In this document: piece after piece, positions 11,799 to 23,706 of the stretch | How the letters are laid out: every line of letters starts with the position of its first letter | How positions within the stretch are numbered: position 1 is the stretch's first letter | Assembly (NCBI GenBank): GCA_015680685.1 | Contig: MNCI01022155.1 | Location: 97,540-161,539 of the forward strand | DNA length: 64,000 nucleotides | Direction of reading: 5' to 3' | DNA from: Gnetum montanum | Taxonomy: Eukaryota; Streptophyta; Gnetopsida; Gnetales; Gnetaceae | Program-made: the position numbers and the translations under genes | Notes under the pieces: generated by a model | Told to the model about the DNA's origin: nothing | Database searches by the model: none | Seen by the model: only the letters and a program-made list of their open reading frames with translations

Positions 11799-11806
11799 TA
11801 TTTATG
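11799..11806 (+). promoter_or_regulatory. Possible TATA box of the esterase gene
   Basis: TATTTATG lies about 260 bp before the start codon. A pyrimidine-rich stretch at about 11,940-11,995 would then fall in the 5' UTR. This is position-based inference only; similar AT motifs are common here. Confidence 0.25.
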
Positions 11807-12066
11807 CACAAAAACTCCATCATCCAGAAACACCAGAAATGCTTCCCCAAAGAAAAAACAAACAGCGCACTCACTCACGAGAGCATACAGCAAACGCTCC
11901 AAGATTCTGCTCAGCTCTGGATCATCCACTGTAGTATTTGCTTTCGTTCTGCTTTTTGTTATTTGCTTTTCCCTTTTTCTTTTTCCTGGATCTGGACTTG
12001 CAATTTTTATTTTTATTTGTCTTTTTAAATCTTCCGGCCACCGTTGCGAGGAATGGTTGTTACAGA

Positions 12067-15000
12067 ATGGAGATTCGAAGTTTGTGGGTTTTGTCGCTGT
12101 TGCTGGCCGCTGCGGCGTGTTTCTGCGATGGAGCTACGGGGAGAACTGGGCGAAACAAGCCAGCAGCGCCATTATTGACGAAGATTAAGCAGAAACAGCC
12201 GCTCAGAATCAAGGAATCGGACCAGGCTTACTTGCAGTGGCTCAAACGCGTTAGTACAGCCGGGCGGTCGCTGTTTGGGCCGGCTAAGAATATTGCAGAG
12301 TCTTCGATGTATATAACAGTTGATCCTGTGGATGGAGTTGGGGATTTCACTTCTGTTCAAGAAGCTATAGACTCACTCCCTGCCATGAACATGGCTCGCG
12401 TGATTATCAAAGTTAACAAAGGCGTCTACAGGTAAGTTTATGTCAGTTTCTTTTTTTCTTTTACTTGCTTTTCCTACATCTATTTTTCTGTGAGGATTAT
12501 CGAAACTACTGTCTGCTAATTTAGATTTCTTTTACCCGACACCGAATCCCCTACGTAGATTCGCAGTCGGTTCGTGCTCGTTTGTAGGCTTCCACAAGAA
12601 ATTTCTTACTTTGTCTGTTTTGGTATTGCAAAACGCGAACTTCTTCTACACAGATCAATGAAACAGTCGCAGTCACAAGCCTGTCTTTTACGTGGATGCT
12701 ATTCAACCTGACACCGAAAATTTCCTTCATTCACCGGCAAGAAACAATTCATTCTACCGTAACTATGTCGCTTCTTATTGGTTTAAAAGGTCTTGGATCG
12801 TGTCTGTGCTCGTGAATGAAGCTTCTCTTCGGGCCAGTATCAAATTTTCTTCAGCACTAGCTAAATTGATTGTCCAAAAGTTCTGTCCACAACTGTGTTC
12901 GTTATTATTTTTAGTGGCATGGTTTGTCTGAAAGTGATGCCGTTCACAAGCTCCACTGCTTGATACCCACACCTGACACATAACAACTGGGAACTTCCGT
13001 AGCTACAAAACCACCAAAGTTGTACATTTTTTATTCTTTTCCAATTAAATGCTAATACTCCGTGACCGTTCTGTTTCTTCCGACTCTCAAACGGTATCAG
13101 CCGCTCATTATCCTACGTTTCCGTTGCAAAATAGCAGTGTTTAAAAGGTCGAGGAATATATCCGGCCAGATGTTTTATGTGAAGTAGGCTAAGCTCCGAG
13201 TTCCGAGAAGATTTGAAACAGTTGCCATTTCGTTTTGTCTTCCGAAATCACAACCACAACTGACTTGTCAAGTTCTCACTGCCCACCTAATTTAGTAGCC
13301 CACAGCATCATGAGCAGCTCATAGGATTCGAATGACACGGACATTTGCCAGCTGTGATGGTTGAAAGGTACAATCAGGGGGAAGGCTTTCCTCGAATTCA
13401 TAAAAACATAGTGTATGGAGTACCATGAACGCTTCTGTTTTATTTCATCAATGTGCTGACCTATATCTAAGCATCTATTAAACAGATTTCACTTCAGCCT
13501 ACTTCTTTGTACCCAAGTTCCTGGGTATTCCTGTGTACCGACATTCTTGCACAATTACCAGAATCGTGAACTTGCTTCAGCTTCCAGAGGAACGAACGAC
13601 ATTTACAATCTTGTTGCTTAGCGGTAAAACATGATATTTAGTATAAGAGCTCAGAGGTTCAACTTTCCTCAAAGATAGATACACATTTTCCTGCAATCGG
13701 GTTTATTGGTATTAAACAAAGATGTCCTCTTTCCCCTTTCTCTTCTTTGGGCTTCACAGAATTTCACCTATCTGGGCTTCCTAGAATCTCCTGCTGTTCT
13801 TGGCAACTTGGGAATTCCTCTATACTTTCATGAACAAACCCACAAAAGCCTATGTAGCCAAATGCGATGAAACTAATCCAGGCCTGGTACGCCTTAAAAT
13901 TGCAGGGAGAAAGTGAGGGTGCCGTCGACGAAGGCATTCGTAACAATGCAGGGCGACGGCGCGGGCGTGACCGTAATCCAATGGAACGACACAGCGGGGA
14001 CCGTGGCCGTGGGCAGCAACGGAAAAGCAATGGGCACATACAACAGCGCCACTTTCGCGGTGGAGTCGCCCTACTTCGTGGCCTGCAACATGACATTCCA
14101 GAACACGGCACCGGTTCCGGCGCCGGGCTCCGTGGGCGGCCAAGGCGTGGCTCTGCGCGTATCGGGCGACACGGCGACCTTCTTCGGCTGCTCCTTTCTG
14201 GGAGCCCAGGACACGCTCTACGATCACGTCGGCCGCCATTACTTCAAGGACTGCTACGTCGAAGGATCCGTGGATTTCGTGTTCGGAAATGGGTTGTCTC
14301 TGTACGAGGACTGTGTTCTGCACGGAGTTTCGGCTTCCGTGTTCGGGGCCGTCGCCGCGCAGAAGCGGGATCGGGCCTCCGATGACACGGGCTTTGCGTT
14401 CGTGCGGTGCAGAGTCATGGGATCCGGCGCTTATTATCTTGGGCGTGCCTGGGGAAACTACTCGCGGGTCGTCTTCGCTTATACGTTTATGGATACCATT
14501 GTTCTCCCCTCCGGCTGGAACGACTGGGGCGACCCTTCTCGCCAAACGTAAGACCTGTTTCTTCCTTCCGCTTTGTTTTTTTTCTTTCTGTGTGTTTTTT
14601 TTTTCAGTTACAGAGATTGAGATTAGGTTACGCAGGCTGAGGTTTTGATCCGGAGTGCTTACCCCTGCCACAATCCATCGTGCTGTTTCAGTTGTTTTCA
14701 TTTTAAGAGAATGCTAAACAGCGGGACAGAGATTAGGGAAGCCCATTTTAGTTATTTCTATTCCTAAGAGAATCCTAAACAATGTACTGCTTTTGAGAGA
14801 GAACCTATCAAAGTTATTTCTACTATCGAAAGAATCTTAAATAAATTTTTTTAATGAATAGAAATCTTTTTCTTTATAGGTGAGGGTGAAGGCTTGAAAC
14901 TATGCTTTGATGTCTTCTATATGGTGTTGGACTCTTCTTTGATTTAGGAATTTCAAGTTATGGTTTCATTTCAATGAGTAACACTGAGTTATATAGTTCT

Positions 15001-15905
15001 ACTTAAGTTTTATGTTGGCTGTATGTCCAAAAGAATACATATATACCTCTAATTTGGGCTCTAGAACTAAACCTTGCTATAGACTATATTCAGTTTGACT
15101 CTTACATGCAAAGTACCCTTGAACTTAAAAGCCAACATCCACCACTATTAGTAATTAGTAATTAGGCTAAAGGGTTGAGTAGAATAAGATTAAATTTGGA
15201 TTGTGCATAGATTCTGAAATAGAACTTGATTTTAAAAGTGAAATGTTAGAAAAAATATAAAATATAACAAACTAATTTTACCAAAGACAAAGAAAGTGCT
15301 ACTTAGGTAACTTGAATATAAGTTACATTTTTTGAATTAAGTAGCATGTAAATGTAATGGATAGGTTTCCTTTTTTGTTCTTTAGCTGTTATTTGAAAAA
15401 CGAGAGGAAAATCGGAAATTTGAGAAAAGGTTATATATATATATATATATAGGACCTTATGAGACGTGACCGACTTTTATTCCACATTGAATAGTTTTTC
15501 CGCCACGTGCTGGTCGCTGTCTCCTGCATCGATCCCTGTTCTTCTTGGTATGGTCCCTATGTATTCTACAAGACAAATTAAATTTAAAAAATTGTTACAC
15601 CCCCATAAGAAATTGCATCACTCCGCCACTGTACATACTAAAATTGTAGCAACAGGAAACTGAAAAAACATCTTGTGACAGTTTAAGCGAGTTTTCTATT
15701 GAATGTACGGGACATGGAAGAAAGGGCCATTATTATTTGTGTTATTATAAATTTCAGGACGGTGTATTTCGGGCAATACCAGTGCACGGGCCCAGGCGCA
15801 AGGTTTGCAGGGCGAGTGGCGTGGTCGAGGGAGCTCACAGATGACGAGGTCAAACCATTTTTGACGCTTACCTTCATTGACGGCCAAGATTGGATTCTCT
15901 TGTGA
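12067..15905 (+). CDS. Pectin methylesterase (pectinesterase), PME53-like, three exons
   Basis: Exons are 12,067-12,431, 13,906-14,547 and 15,758-15,905, with GT/AG junctions (AG/GTAAGT, TGCAG/GG, AAAC/GTAAGA, TTTCAG/GA). The joined frame is 385 codons including TGA, 384 aa. Residues 1-21 form a signal peptide ([20 protein letters not shown]). The rest is one PME beta-helix domain, from [13 protein letters not shown] to a C-terminal [13 protein letters not shown] block. Active-site residues are all present: Gln201 in GGQGVAL, Gln223 and Asp224 in AQDTL, Asp245 in DFVFG, Arg302 and Trp304 in LGRAW. The enzyme removes methyl esters from pectin in the cell wall, releasing methanol and stiffening or priming the wall for lyases. 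No PRO region is present, as in the PME53/PME8/PME68 type. The start was chosen because it opens the signal peptide; an in-frame upstream ATG at 11,938 adds an unlikely 43 residues. The gene appears intact. Confidence 0.95.
12432..13905 (+). other. Intron 1 of the pectin methylesterase gene
   Basis: A 1,474-bp phase-2 intron, donor GTAAGT and acceptor TTGCAG. It splits the conserved GVYREK block after the first two bases of the Arg codon. No transposon, RNA gene or coding signal was recognised inside it. Confidence 0.9.
14548..15757 (+). other. Intron 2 of the pectin methylesterase gene
   Basis: A 1,210-bp phase-2 intron, donor GTAAGA and acceptor TTTCAG. It contains a TA dinucleotide run at 15,432-15,451 and is much more AT-rich than exon 2. 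A CCACGTG-type E-box core lies near 15,503. No nested element was recognised. Confidence 0.9.
15432..15451. repeat. TA microsatellite in intron 2
   Basis: An uninterrupted run of ten TA units, seen directly. A second short TA-rich stretch lies near 16,005-16,020 after the stop codon. Confidence 0.9.
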
Positions 15906-16286
15906 AACCAGCCATCCCACCCATCAATCAACTTCATGCATGCATTTTGATGCTTAAGCAATTTGCATAGTTACGCTAAGATTCACATTAAATATACATA
16001 CATATATAGATATATATATGTAAAATGGGCTGTTTTGTGTGTTATTGCGCAAAGAAATGGAAGGTCATGTGCTGTGTTTGCATCACCCACGGCCTGCCTT
16101 CTGTGGACGTGAACAATTTCACGTGATCAATATCATTCACGGGCAATGGACTCTGTCAACAATAACAACAAGAAGCGGAGGAATAACATCTACAAAATGA
16201 TCGATCACTTTCTTTTATAAATGAATTGAGGTGATTCCGATGATTTGTGTTGTCACGACTGTGTATGAAAACAGCAGGCTTACCAG

Positions 16287-16292
16287 AATAAA
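16287..16292 (+). terminator. Possible poly(A) signal of the esterase gene
   Basis: AATAAA lies 382 bp after the stop codon. Another AATAAA is at 16,563-16,568. Either could serve; plant poly(A) signals are loose, so this is only suggestive. Confidence 0.3.
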
Positions 16293-16569
16293 GATAAAGA
16301 TGAAGCATGTCACGGGTCTCACAGATTGATGTGAAATTTCAACAATTTTCTTCGATTACAGGTAGACTGTCTTACGGCACATCGTACATGGCCTCCAACA
16401 ACGATAATTGTTTTCTCCCTCACCCCCGGTTCGTTGTATGAGTGAAAGTGAATTCCACCTTAATGTTTTTCAAAGGCTGGCCTTATTTCCGCTCTACGAC
16501 GATAAAAGAAAACGTATGTCATGTTATTATTGTTTCTTCGTTCCTATACTATTTTACGCATCAATAAAC

Positions 16570-19500
16570 TTTGCTTCAAGGTACACTAGCTATAACTAAG
16601 TCTCACGCCACACAAAGTCTGCCTGTCAATGTCTGAGCTCTAGATTTTCGGAATTTAAGCCCTTAATTAGCCTACATCAATGTTGAAGGCTCATTCTTGG
16701 TGATTCTTGGCTGGATTTTCTATAATGCTTTTTCACACATTTTTGAAACACCCTCGGCCCTCTATCTTTACTTATGATGGTTAGTTAACTAAACAACTTG
16801 TCGATCTACGTCATCAACAAACATCTATGTAACCTATTGGCCAAGTGACAAGCCTATTTTTGAGTTTTAAATGGTGTTATACCTATGTCTACTTGTGCAC
16901 CTCAAACACCTTTCGCAATACTTTTATATAGGAAAGCCAAAGCTGGTTGGCCTATTCTTAACTTCTAAATAGTGTCACAACTAAAAAGCATAGCATAAAT
17001 TGCAAGGCAACATTGAAGCCGATTCAAAATCAAATGTAATATGTACTCTAGCCAATAGTGCTATATTTTATTAATTTTTTAAGCTTAATATATTTTATAT
17101 TGCTAATTTTGATGTCAACCACAAACTAAAATTTCTATATTTGATTTGCCACTCTAACTAAGCTCTTAGATAAAAAGAATGAAAAATGTCATTACTAACA
17201 TGAGTGAATAGAACTACTCTCTTTTTCTAATATTGAAAATTTTAATATGATATTTACATCCATTTATTCCAATTTCTTTAATTTGATTTATAAAAAGGTT
17301 GTAGATTTACCAACTTGATACAATTTTTCAATCTATCCTACAAAGTAACACTCTAGATGAAACATCTAATACTACTTCTATTACAATTTCTATAGAACCC
17401 ATAGGCTCATATACAAGAAAGCTGAAGATGGGCTACTTTAGATGTAACATTTAATACTACTTATATTGTCATTTCTATACCTTTGTTGTACCCCTTGTTG
17501 CTTGTTTTCTCTTAGCCAAAATTCTTGCACACACTTGAATCTATGAAAAAAATATATCTCATATCCAACTCTAAACTTCTTCCACTAATTTGAGCTTGTG
17601 ACTAGTGAACAAATTTTTTTTAAAAAAAAAGCTAATGGAAAAAGGAAATTCCTAGGAAACCTTCAAATCCTCTTACTCACAAAAGCAAAAACCTAAAACA
17701 CCTCTTTGCACTATACTCCATGAATACACCAAACTATTAACCATAATCATATTTACATATATGTCTACAAACTCTACGATTCTATAATGCATCAAAACTT
17801 GTTTTCTGCAATTTGATGCAATTTTCTCATGCTATAAACAAGCACTTTTTACAAATCTCATTTAGGTACATTGTTGATTTTTGTAAAAACTTAATTTCAT
17901 AATTTTAAGATTTTTGTAATTGGGGTTTTTTGTTCAATAATACATAATTTGTAAGTTCGGGTATCAAAACCTGCTCTTTATAATTTGATACAGTTCTTTC
18001 ATACTACAAACATATTTTTTATTAACCAAGTCAAGCACATTCCCAGTTATTGTTGAAACTTAATTTTATAATTTTAGAAAATTTGAAATTAGATTTTTTT
18101 CATTCAATAATATGCAATTTGTAATTTCAAGAATTTGCCAAATTTGAATCAGAACTGTTTTGCATTTTTTGTGAATTATTTTCAAACTTGTTGATTTTAA
18201 GATAAATTAGGCTTTTCTCTCATGTATTGGCGGTTTTGTTTTAATGATAAATTGGGATTTTACAAATCAAATTCAAGTATGTTTTGCACTTTTTCTGAAT
18301 TTTTTTTGAATTTAAGAGGATTTTAATTCAACAATAAATTGGAATTTTTCATTTTATCATTTGTAAGAAAATTGGGATCAATGACTAGTAATCAATTCAT
18401 TTTTTGTTTTGGTAAAAATAGAATCTTTGATTTAATGATGTGCCTTTGCTTACAAATTAGTACATCTACGTGCAAACTCACTTAGGAATTTTCATGTATT
18501 GGGTTTTTTCTCAGTTTCATAATAATTCGGGATTTTACATATTCAATTCAGGTATGCTTTGCACTTTTTTAGAAAATTCTTTCGATTTTTAAAGGTATTT
18601 TATTCAATGATAAATTGGGATTTGCAATGAATTTGCTTTTTTATTAAAATTAGGATCTTTAATTTAAAGACATATCATTGCATGTAGATTTCTACATTTA
18701 CCTACAAACAACATGTTTTGATTTTTAGACATTTTTTTGATTTAAGATTAGGAAAAAATGAAAACACTTGCCTCCAAAAATAATTTTGAAGAAAATCAAA
18801 TAGAAATACATACTAAACAAGTAAAAAAAATTTCCAAATTATCTATTTATTTAAGAAAAATACCATTTTTATTTTATAAATTTATAACATCAAAATTTTT
18901 TTATAATCACTACAAAAACACATCAAATTTCAACTACATAAGCTAATATTCATCTTGCAAGATATAAGATTATTTTATATCTATATTATGCAAAATCAAC
19001 ATTTCCTTCTAGTAATGATTTCAATTTTATTATTTAATATTCTTCATGATATCAATAATCATAATACTTCTAATTGCAACGTTGCTAAACATCAACATTT
19101 TTTATGATCATTGTAAAAACAAAATTAACAAACTCAATCTACAACTATGGATTAAATTTTAGCTACATAGAATGACATTCAACTTACAAGATATGAGGTA
19201 TTCTATATCTATATTATGCAAAATTAAAATTTCCATTTACTCATGATTTCAATTTTATTTTTTAATATCTTTCATTATACCAATAATCATAATACTTCTA
19301 ATTGAAACTTTGTTTCCAACACAAGAAAGTAATAAATAGGTACATGTAATGAAGATATATAATATCAAAAAGACAGAAATTACAATAATAAAAAAATAAT
19401 AAATCAAAATATGTAATCAAATGTGAAGGATCATAAAGATGAAAAAATCAAATAGCCTCAACAAAGGTAAAAAAAATTTCATCACATTTTTTATGTCATT

Positions 19501-19771
19501 TTAAAGATGAAATTGAATTTTGGCCAAAAGGCCAACTACTAATCATAGATGAATATAATATTTTATTTGTAATGCTCTAGGAAGAGGCTATCAGTAACAC
19601 TAAATAATATTTTGTCCATAATACTCTTGATCAACAACACTAAATAATATTTTGCCCATAACTCTCTAGAAAAAGGTTATTAAGTGCCTTGTCCTAAGGT
19701 ATTGAGTCTATTTTTTTAAGGCTTCATTTTCATGAAGAAGGAAACAAAGATGAGGAGGAAAAATAGGAGCT
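16570..19771. repeat. AT-rich intergenic DNA with diverged local duplications
   Basis: No gene is recognisable. Two neighbouring segments, about 17,788-17,957 and 17,959-18,133, are diverged copies sharing CAAAACxTG, AATTTGATxCA and TTCAATAATA blocks. A second pair at about 18,893-19,085 and 19,096-19,313 shares TATCTATATTATGCAAAAT and ATCATAATACTTCTAATTG. A GGGATTTTACA/GCACTTTTT block recurs near 18,255 and 18,530. These look like old tandem duplications of unknown origin. Confidence 0.55.
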
Positions 19772-20458
19772 GGGCACATGTTGTAATGATTCTACTATCA
19801 TAGTAGGCTTACATAACTTCAATGCTGTAGTTGGGTCAGGTGTTCATAGACAACCATATGTTCGTCGCTTCTTTGTGTTCTGACAAAACTTATGGTATGG
19901 TGATTAAGCTTAAGTCCATTCATGAGATTGGTTCCTCACATTCCTAAAGCCACTAGAGGTCATGATGGTGTTAGGCATCATAATATAGTTTGTAGAGGTA
20001 GCACAGTAGTAGCCATAAACACTATTGTCATTGAGCAACAACAACAATTCTATGTAGTGTGCCACATTAATGCCATTATTTGTGAAAGTAGTTTCATGAT
20101 CCTAAAACGAATCGGCCAAAAACATAAAGTGACTACCATCAAGTTCTAGATCATGGTCATCACCATGCTAACACTTCTATGCCATAGCAAGTTGTTGCTT
20201 AAGTGTAGCCTCCTTCCTTTTCCTAGTATATTTAGAAGGCATATTCAAAAGGTACATGCGAACAACGATCTTAATGATGCCTTCACGAACAAGATATAAT
20301 TGCATTTTAGAGCACACTATACCATTAGATATAGTATTTATTTAAAAGAGTATACCATTAGATATAATTGTTTGTGGCCATGGCCATAGGTTTTTAAATG
20401 AATCCAACCCCTCATAGAGGAAGAGAAGGCATAATTTTATGGCAATTTACTTATAGCA
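19772..20458 (+). repeat. Unknown repeat R, unit 1, left part
   Basis: Begins with GGCACATGTTGTAATG and is closely similar to 24,963-25,790 and, after its first part, to 25,978-26,700. It is cut by the copia element EC2 and resumes at 24,742. On + a frame at 19,922-20,146 (AINTIVIEQQQQFYVVC) aligns with equivalent frames in the other units, so the repeat may descend from a coding sequence. I do not recognise the family. Confidence 0.6.
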
Positions 20459-20669
20459 TGTTAGGAAATGACTAAAAAAAAAAAGAGCAGGAAAAACAAG
20501 CACAAACAAAATTTTTATGGTTTAGTAAGATTTCCACTCATTCATATTTTGCAAATTACAGTTACAAGAGTGTTTCGGAACGTTACATCAATAGGTATCA
20601 AGAAATCATCTGTAATTGAAACTAGCCCATGACCCAATAATTTGGATTAGTTGCCACATGACTCCAACA
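20459..20669 (-). repeat. 3' LTR of EC2
   Basis: TGTTAGGAAATG to GACTCCAACA on +, 211 bp. Matches the right LTR at 24,494-24,741 with indels. Confidence 0.88.
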
Positions 20670-20686
20670 ATCTCCCACTTGGAGAG
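20670..20686 (-). other. Polypurine tract of EC2
   Basis: On minus it reads CTCCAAGTGGGAGAT directly before the 3' LTR start TGTTGGAGTC, the usual copia arrangement. Confidence 0.8.
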
Positions 20687-20689
20687 TGA

Positions 20690-21436
20690 TATAAGAAAAA
20701 AAACTCTTGCAATTTTGCTTCTTCCATGTACAACATCAACTCCTAGTGTGGTGCCTCCTCATCACTAACCATGGAGGCCTACTAAGATCATGTAGAGCCT
20801 TAGCTTAGTATTGGTGACCACCTCAGTCAACAACTTTGCAGGGTTCTTTGACCCATGAATCTTCCTTAGTAATAATGTCCCATCATTTATCAACCCATGG
20901 ATATGATGATACCTCAACTAAATGTGTTTAGATCTGGAATGAAAAATTGGATCTCTAGCTAAATGTATGACACTTTGACTATCATTGAAAAGCTCACTAT
21001 TGGCTTATGTCTTACCCAACTCTCCTGGAAGAGCCTTCAACCAAATCATCTCCTTTTTAGCTTCTGATATAGCCATATATTCTACTTCTGTGGTTACAAG
21101 AGCAATGCTCTTCTGAAGTTGAGACATCCAACTCATAGCAGTACTACCCATAGTGAAAATATAACTAGTGGTGTTCTTCTTACTCTCCAAATGACTTCCC
21201 AAATTTGCATTTGAAAAACCCTATAGATTAATGTTGCTCCTTTTAAAACAAAGTGTCATACCTAAAGTTCCTTTCATATATCTCATGAGCCACTTTACAG
21301 CTTCCCAATGCTCCCTTTCTAGATTAGACATAAACTTGTGAACAACTCCCATTGCATGTGCTATGTCAGGTCTAGTACAAATCATAGCATACATCAAACT
21401 TCTAAATAAAAAGAAGAGAAAATAGCATCCCTTCAA
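20690..21436 (-). pseudogene. RNase H and end of RT of EC2
   Basis: On minus, 21,436-21,221 reads RSLMYAMICTRPDIAHAMGV, the typical end of copia RT and connection. Then 21,202-21,005 reads SWMSQLQKSIALVTTEVEYM, the RNase H part. Stops interrupt the frame beyond. RNase H would remove the RNA template during cDNA synthesis. Confidence 0.85.
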
Positions 21437-21692
21437 CTTCTAACCCTTTAACTTTTGTAACGGCCAACCCTTCAACTTCTATAACGGTTGACCTTTCAAC
21501 TTCGGTAATGGTCAACCCTTCAACTTCTATAACGGTTGACCCTTCAACTTTCGTAATGATTGAAACTTCAACTTCTATAATGGCTGACACTTTATCTTCT
21601 ATAATTTTGGACCCTTCAACATTTGTAATGGTCAACCCTTCAACTTTTGAACCTTCAACTTCTAGGGAATGGCCCTTCAACTTCCAAGGAAC
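21428..21692 (-). repeat. 24-bp in-frame tandem array inside EC2 pol
   Basis: About nine to ten imperfect units of 24 bp with shorter end units; on + a unit is close to AACTTCTATAACGGTT followed by GACCCTTC. On minus the array stays open and encodes an eight-residue repeat close to VEGSTVIE. It lies where the RT catalytic core should be: on its 5' side RT stops after TTFLHGDL (about 21,720) and on its 3' side it resumes at RSLMYAM (about 21,390). Confidence 0.85.
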
Positions 21693-21699
21693 AAAGGAA

Positions 21700-22075
21700 A
21701 GATAGCAATCAAAAAATAGAATTCAGGTCACCATGTAAGAAAGTGGTTTTGACATCTAATTGCTATAGATGCAAATCATCAATAGCCATAATACTCAACA
21801 CTAATATAATGGTAGCCAACTTTACTACAAGAGAGAAAATATCTATGTAGTTAATTCCTCTTTTCTATTAGAAACCCTTAACTACTCACCTTGCCTTGTA
21901 TCTTTTACTGCCATTATATTCTTCCTTGACCTTGTACATCCACTTATTTTACAATGCCCTCTTTTCTTCTGGCAACTTAGTTAGTGTCCATGTCATATTC
22001 TTCTAGAGTGAATTCATCTCATCTCTCATAGCCAACTTCCACTTAACATGATCTATCATCTGCATTTCTTCATCA
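21700..22075 (-). pseudogene. N-terminal RT fragment of EC2
   Basis: On minus, reads WTLTKLPEEKRAL, NKWMYKVKEEYNGSKRYKAR and then LDVKTTFLHGDL, typical of the start of copia RT. Stops fall at expected Trp or Gln or Lys positions. The catalytic YVDD part is absent. Confidence 0.85.
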
Positions 22076-22623
22076 AAACATTCTACTTCCCTAGCATCAT
22101 TCAAAAGTAAATAATGTAACAAGGGAGAGTACATATCTCTTGGCTTTGGTGTTCTAGCAAACCTTCTCAACTAAGGCTTTGGTGTAACTATTTCTAACTC
22201 AACTTCATATTTATCTTTAGCTATCCTATTTCCAGGATTTTCTTGAATCCTTCCAGCTACATCCCTCTTAGATATCTCTTCCAATTCAACCTTCTCACTT
22301 TCCTTTTCTTGCTTCCCTACACTGTTAGATTCTGATTTGGACCTATCCATGTACACCACATGTTCATTAAAAGTGACATCCCTGTGCCTTATAATTTTTC
22401 TATTTTGATCATCCCAATAATGATAATCAAAATCATTAGAACCATAGCCAGTAAAATAACGATTCTTGGCTTTAGGGTCAAGTTTATCTCAAACATCAAA
22501 ACCTAAGTGCACAATTGATACACAACCAAAAAATTTTAAATGTGAGAAGTTTACTACCTTTCTTGACCATTCCTCCTCAAGTATATTAAAGTCCAATGAA
22601 ACTAAAGGTTCTCGATTTATGAG

Positions 22624-23110
22624 CTAGGTTGCTGTGTTGACTGCATTTTCCCAAAACATTTTTGGTAGTCCAGAAGATATCCTCATGCTTCTAACTCTCT
22701 CATTCAAGGTCCTATTCATTCTCTCAGCAACACCATTATGCTCTGGTGTTCCAGGAACTGGCTTAATCATTTTGATCCCATTCTTAGAATAGAAAGCCTT
22801 GAACTCTAAACTATCATATGCCCATGCATTATTGGACCTTAAACTCTTGACTTTCAAACTAGTTTGGTTCTCCACTTCTACCTTCCACCTTTTAAATGTA
22901 GAAAACACATCAAATTTATTTTTAATAAAATAAACCCATACATTTCTAGTGGAATCGCTAATGAATGTGACATAATAGCATTAGCCACCAAGGGAACTCA
23001 CTAGGGTTGGTCCCCATAAATTTGTATGTACCAGTTTCAACTTATTGGTCATTGATGTTCTTCTAGCTTTTGAGAAACTAACTCTTTTCTACTTCCCATA
23101 AACACACCCT
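22624..23110 (-). pseudogene. Integrase of EC2
   Basis: On minus, LVHTNLWGP and VTFISDSTRNVWVYF (about 23,040-22,930) lead into 22,908-22,624 with FKRWKVEVEN, LRSNNAWAY and GTPEHNGVAERMNRTLNERV. The expected catalytic Asp in HTD and in SDN are both Asn; the Glu in VAERMN is kept. The enzyme is therefore inactivated at two catalytic positions. Confidence 0.88.
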
Positions 23111-23373
23111 TCACATAAACCAACATCAACAAACTTCAACTTTGGAAATCTCCCCTATGAGGCTAGCAACTTTATTTCCTTTTCACTCATGTAACCCAAC
23201 CTTTGATGCAACAACATTGACATTGATTCTGAATCAACCACTGACATTATGTCTTTTATTTCTAAAGTTGTGTACAATGTTCCCACCTTATTTCCCTAAG
23301 TAATGATTAGATTTCCTTTAACTATGTTCTAAAATCCACCTCCAAATACTGTGTTGTACCCTTTAGCATCTAT

Positions 23374-23706
23374 CTAACCCATAGAAATAAGGTTTTTCTT
23401 TAAACATGGAACATGTCTAACATTTTGTAGCTTCAGTTGCTTCCCATGGGTAGTCTTTATATAAACATCACCCTTTCCCACAATGTTTAATGGATCATCA
23501 TCTATAAGATAAACCTTTCCAAAATTCCCAACAACATAGTTATTAAATAGTTCTTTAGAAGGAGTAGAGTGAAATGATGCACCTATATTAAGAATCCAAG
23601 AGTCAATACCACTGTCCACACAACAAACTAGGGCATCAGCAATTTCTTCAACAGTTGCATTTGCTGAATCATCATGTTGATTTTTATTTTCTTTCTTTAG
23701 TGTCAT
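23374..23706 (-). pseudogene. Protease and linker of EC2
   Basis: On minus reads SGIDSWILNIGASFHSTP and later LQNVRHVPCLKKNLISMG. The copia aspartic protease motif, normally D-S-G-A, reads N-I-G-A, so the catalytic Asp is lost. GAG-pre-integrase sequence (LLHQRLGYMSEKEIKLL) follows near 23,210-23,160. Confidence 0.85.

Noticed and set aside
11754-12188. A 144-aa + frame upstream of and overlapping exon 1
   Set aside because: Low-complexity, out of frame with the esterase signal peptide and without homology.
13867-14385. Other long + frames in exon 2
   Set aside because: They are frame-shifted shadows of the esterase, Arg/Gly-rich and without motifs.
13850-14701. A 283-codon open frame antisense to esterase exon 2
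   Set aside because: It mirrors the GC-rich coding exon, runs into intron sequence and shows no protein family; high third-position GC removes stops on the other strand.
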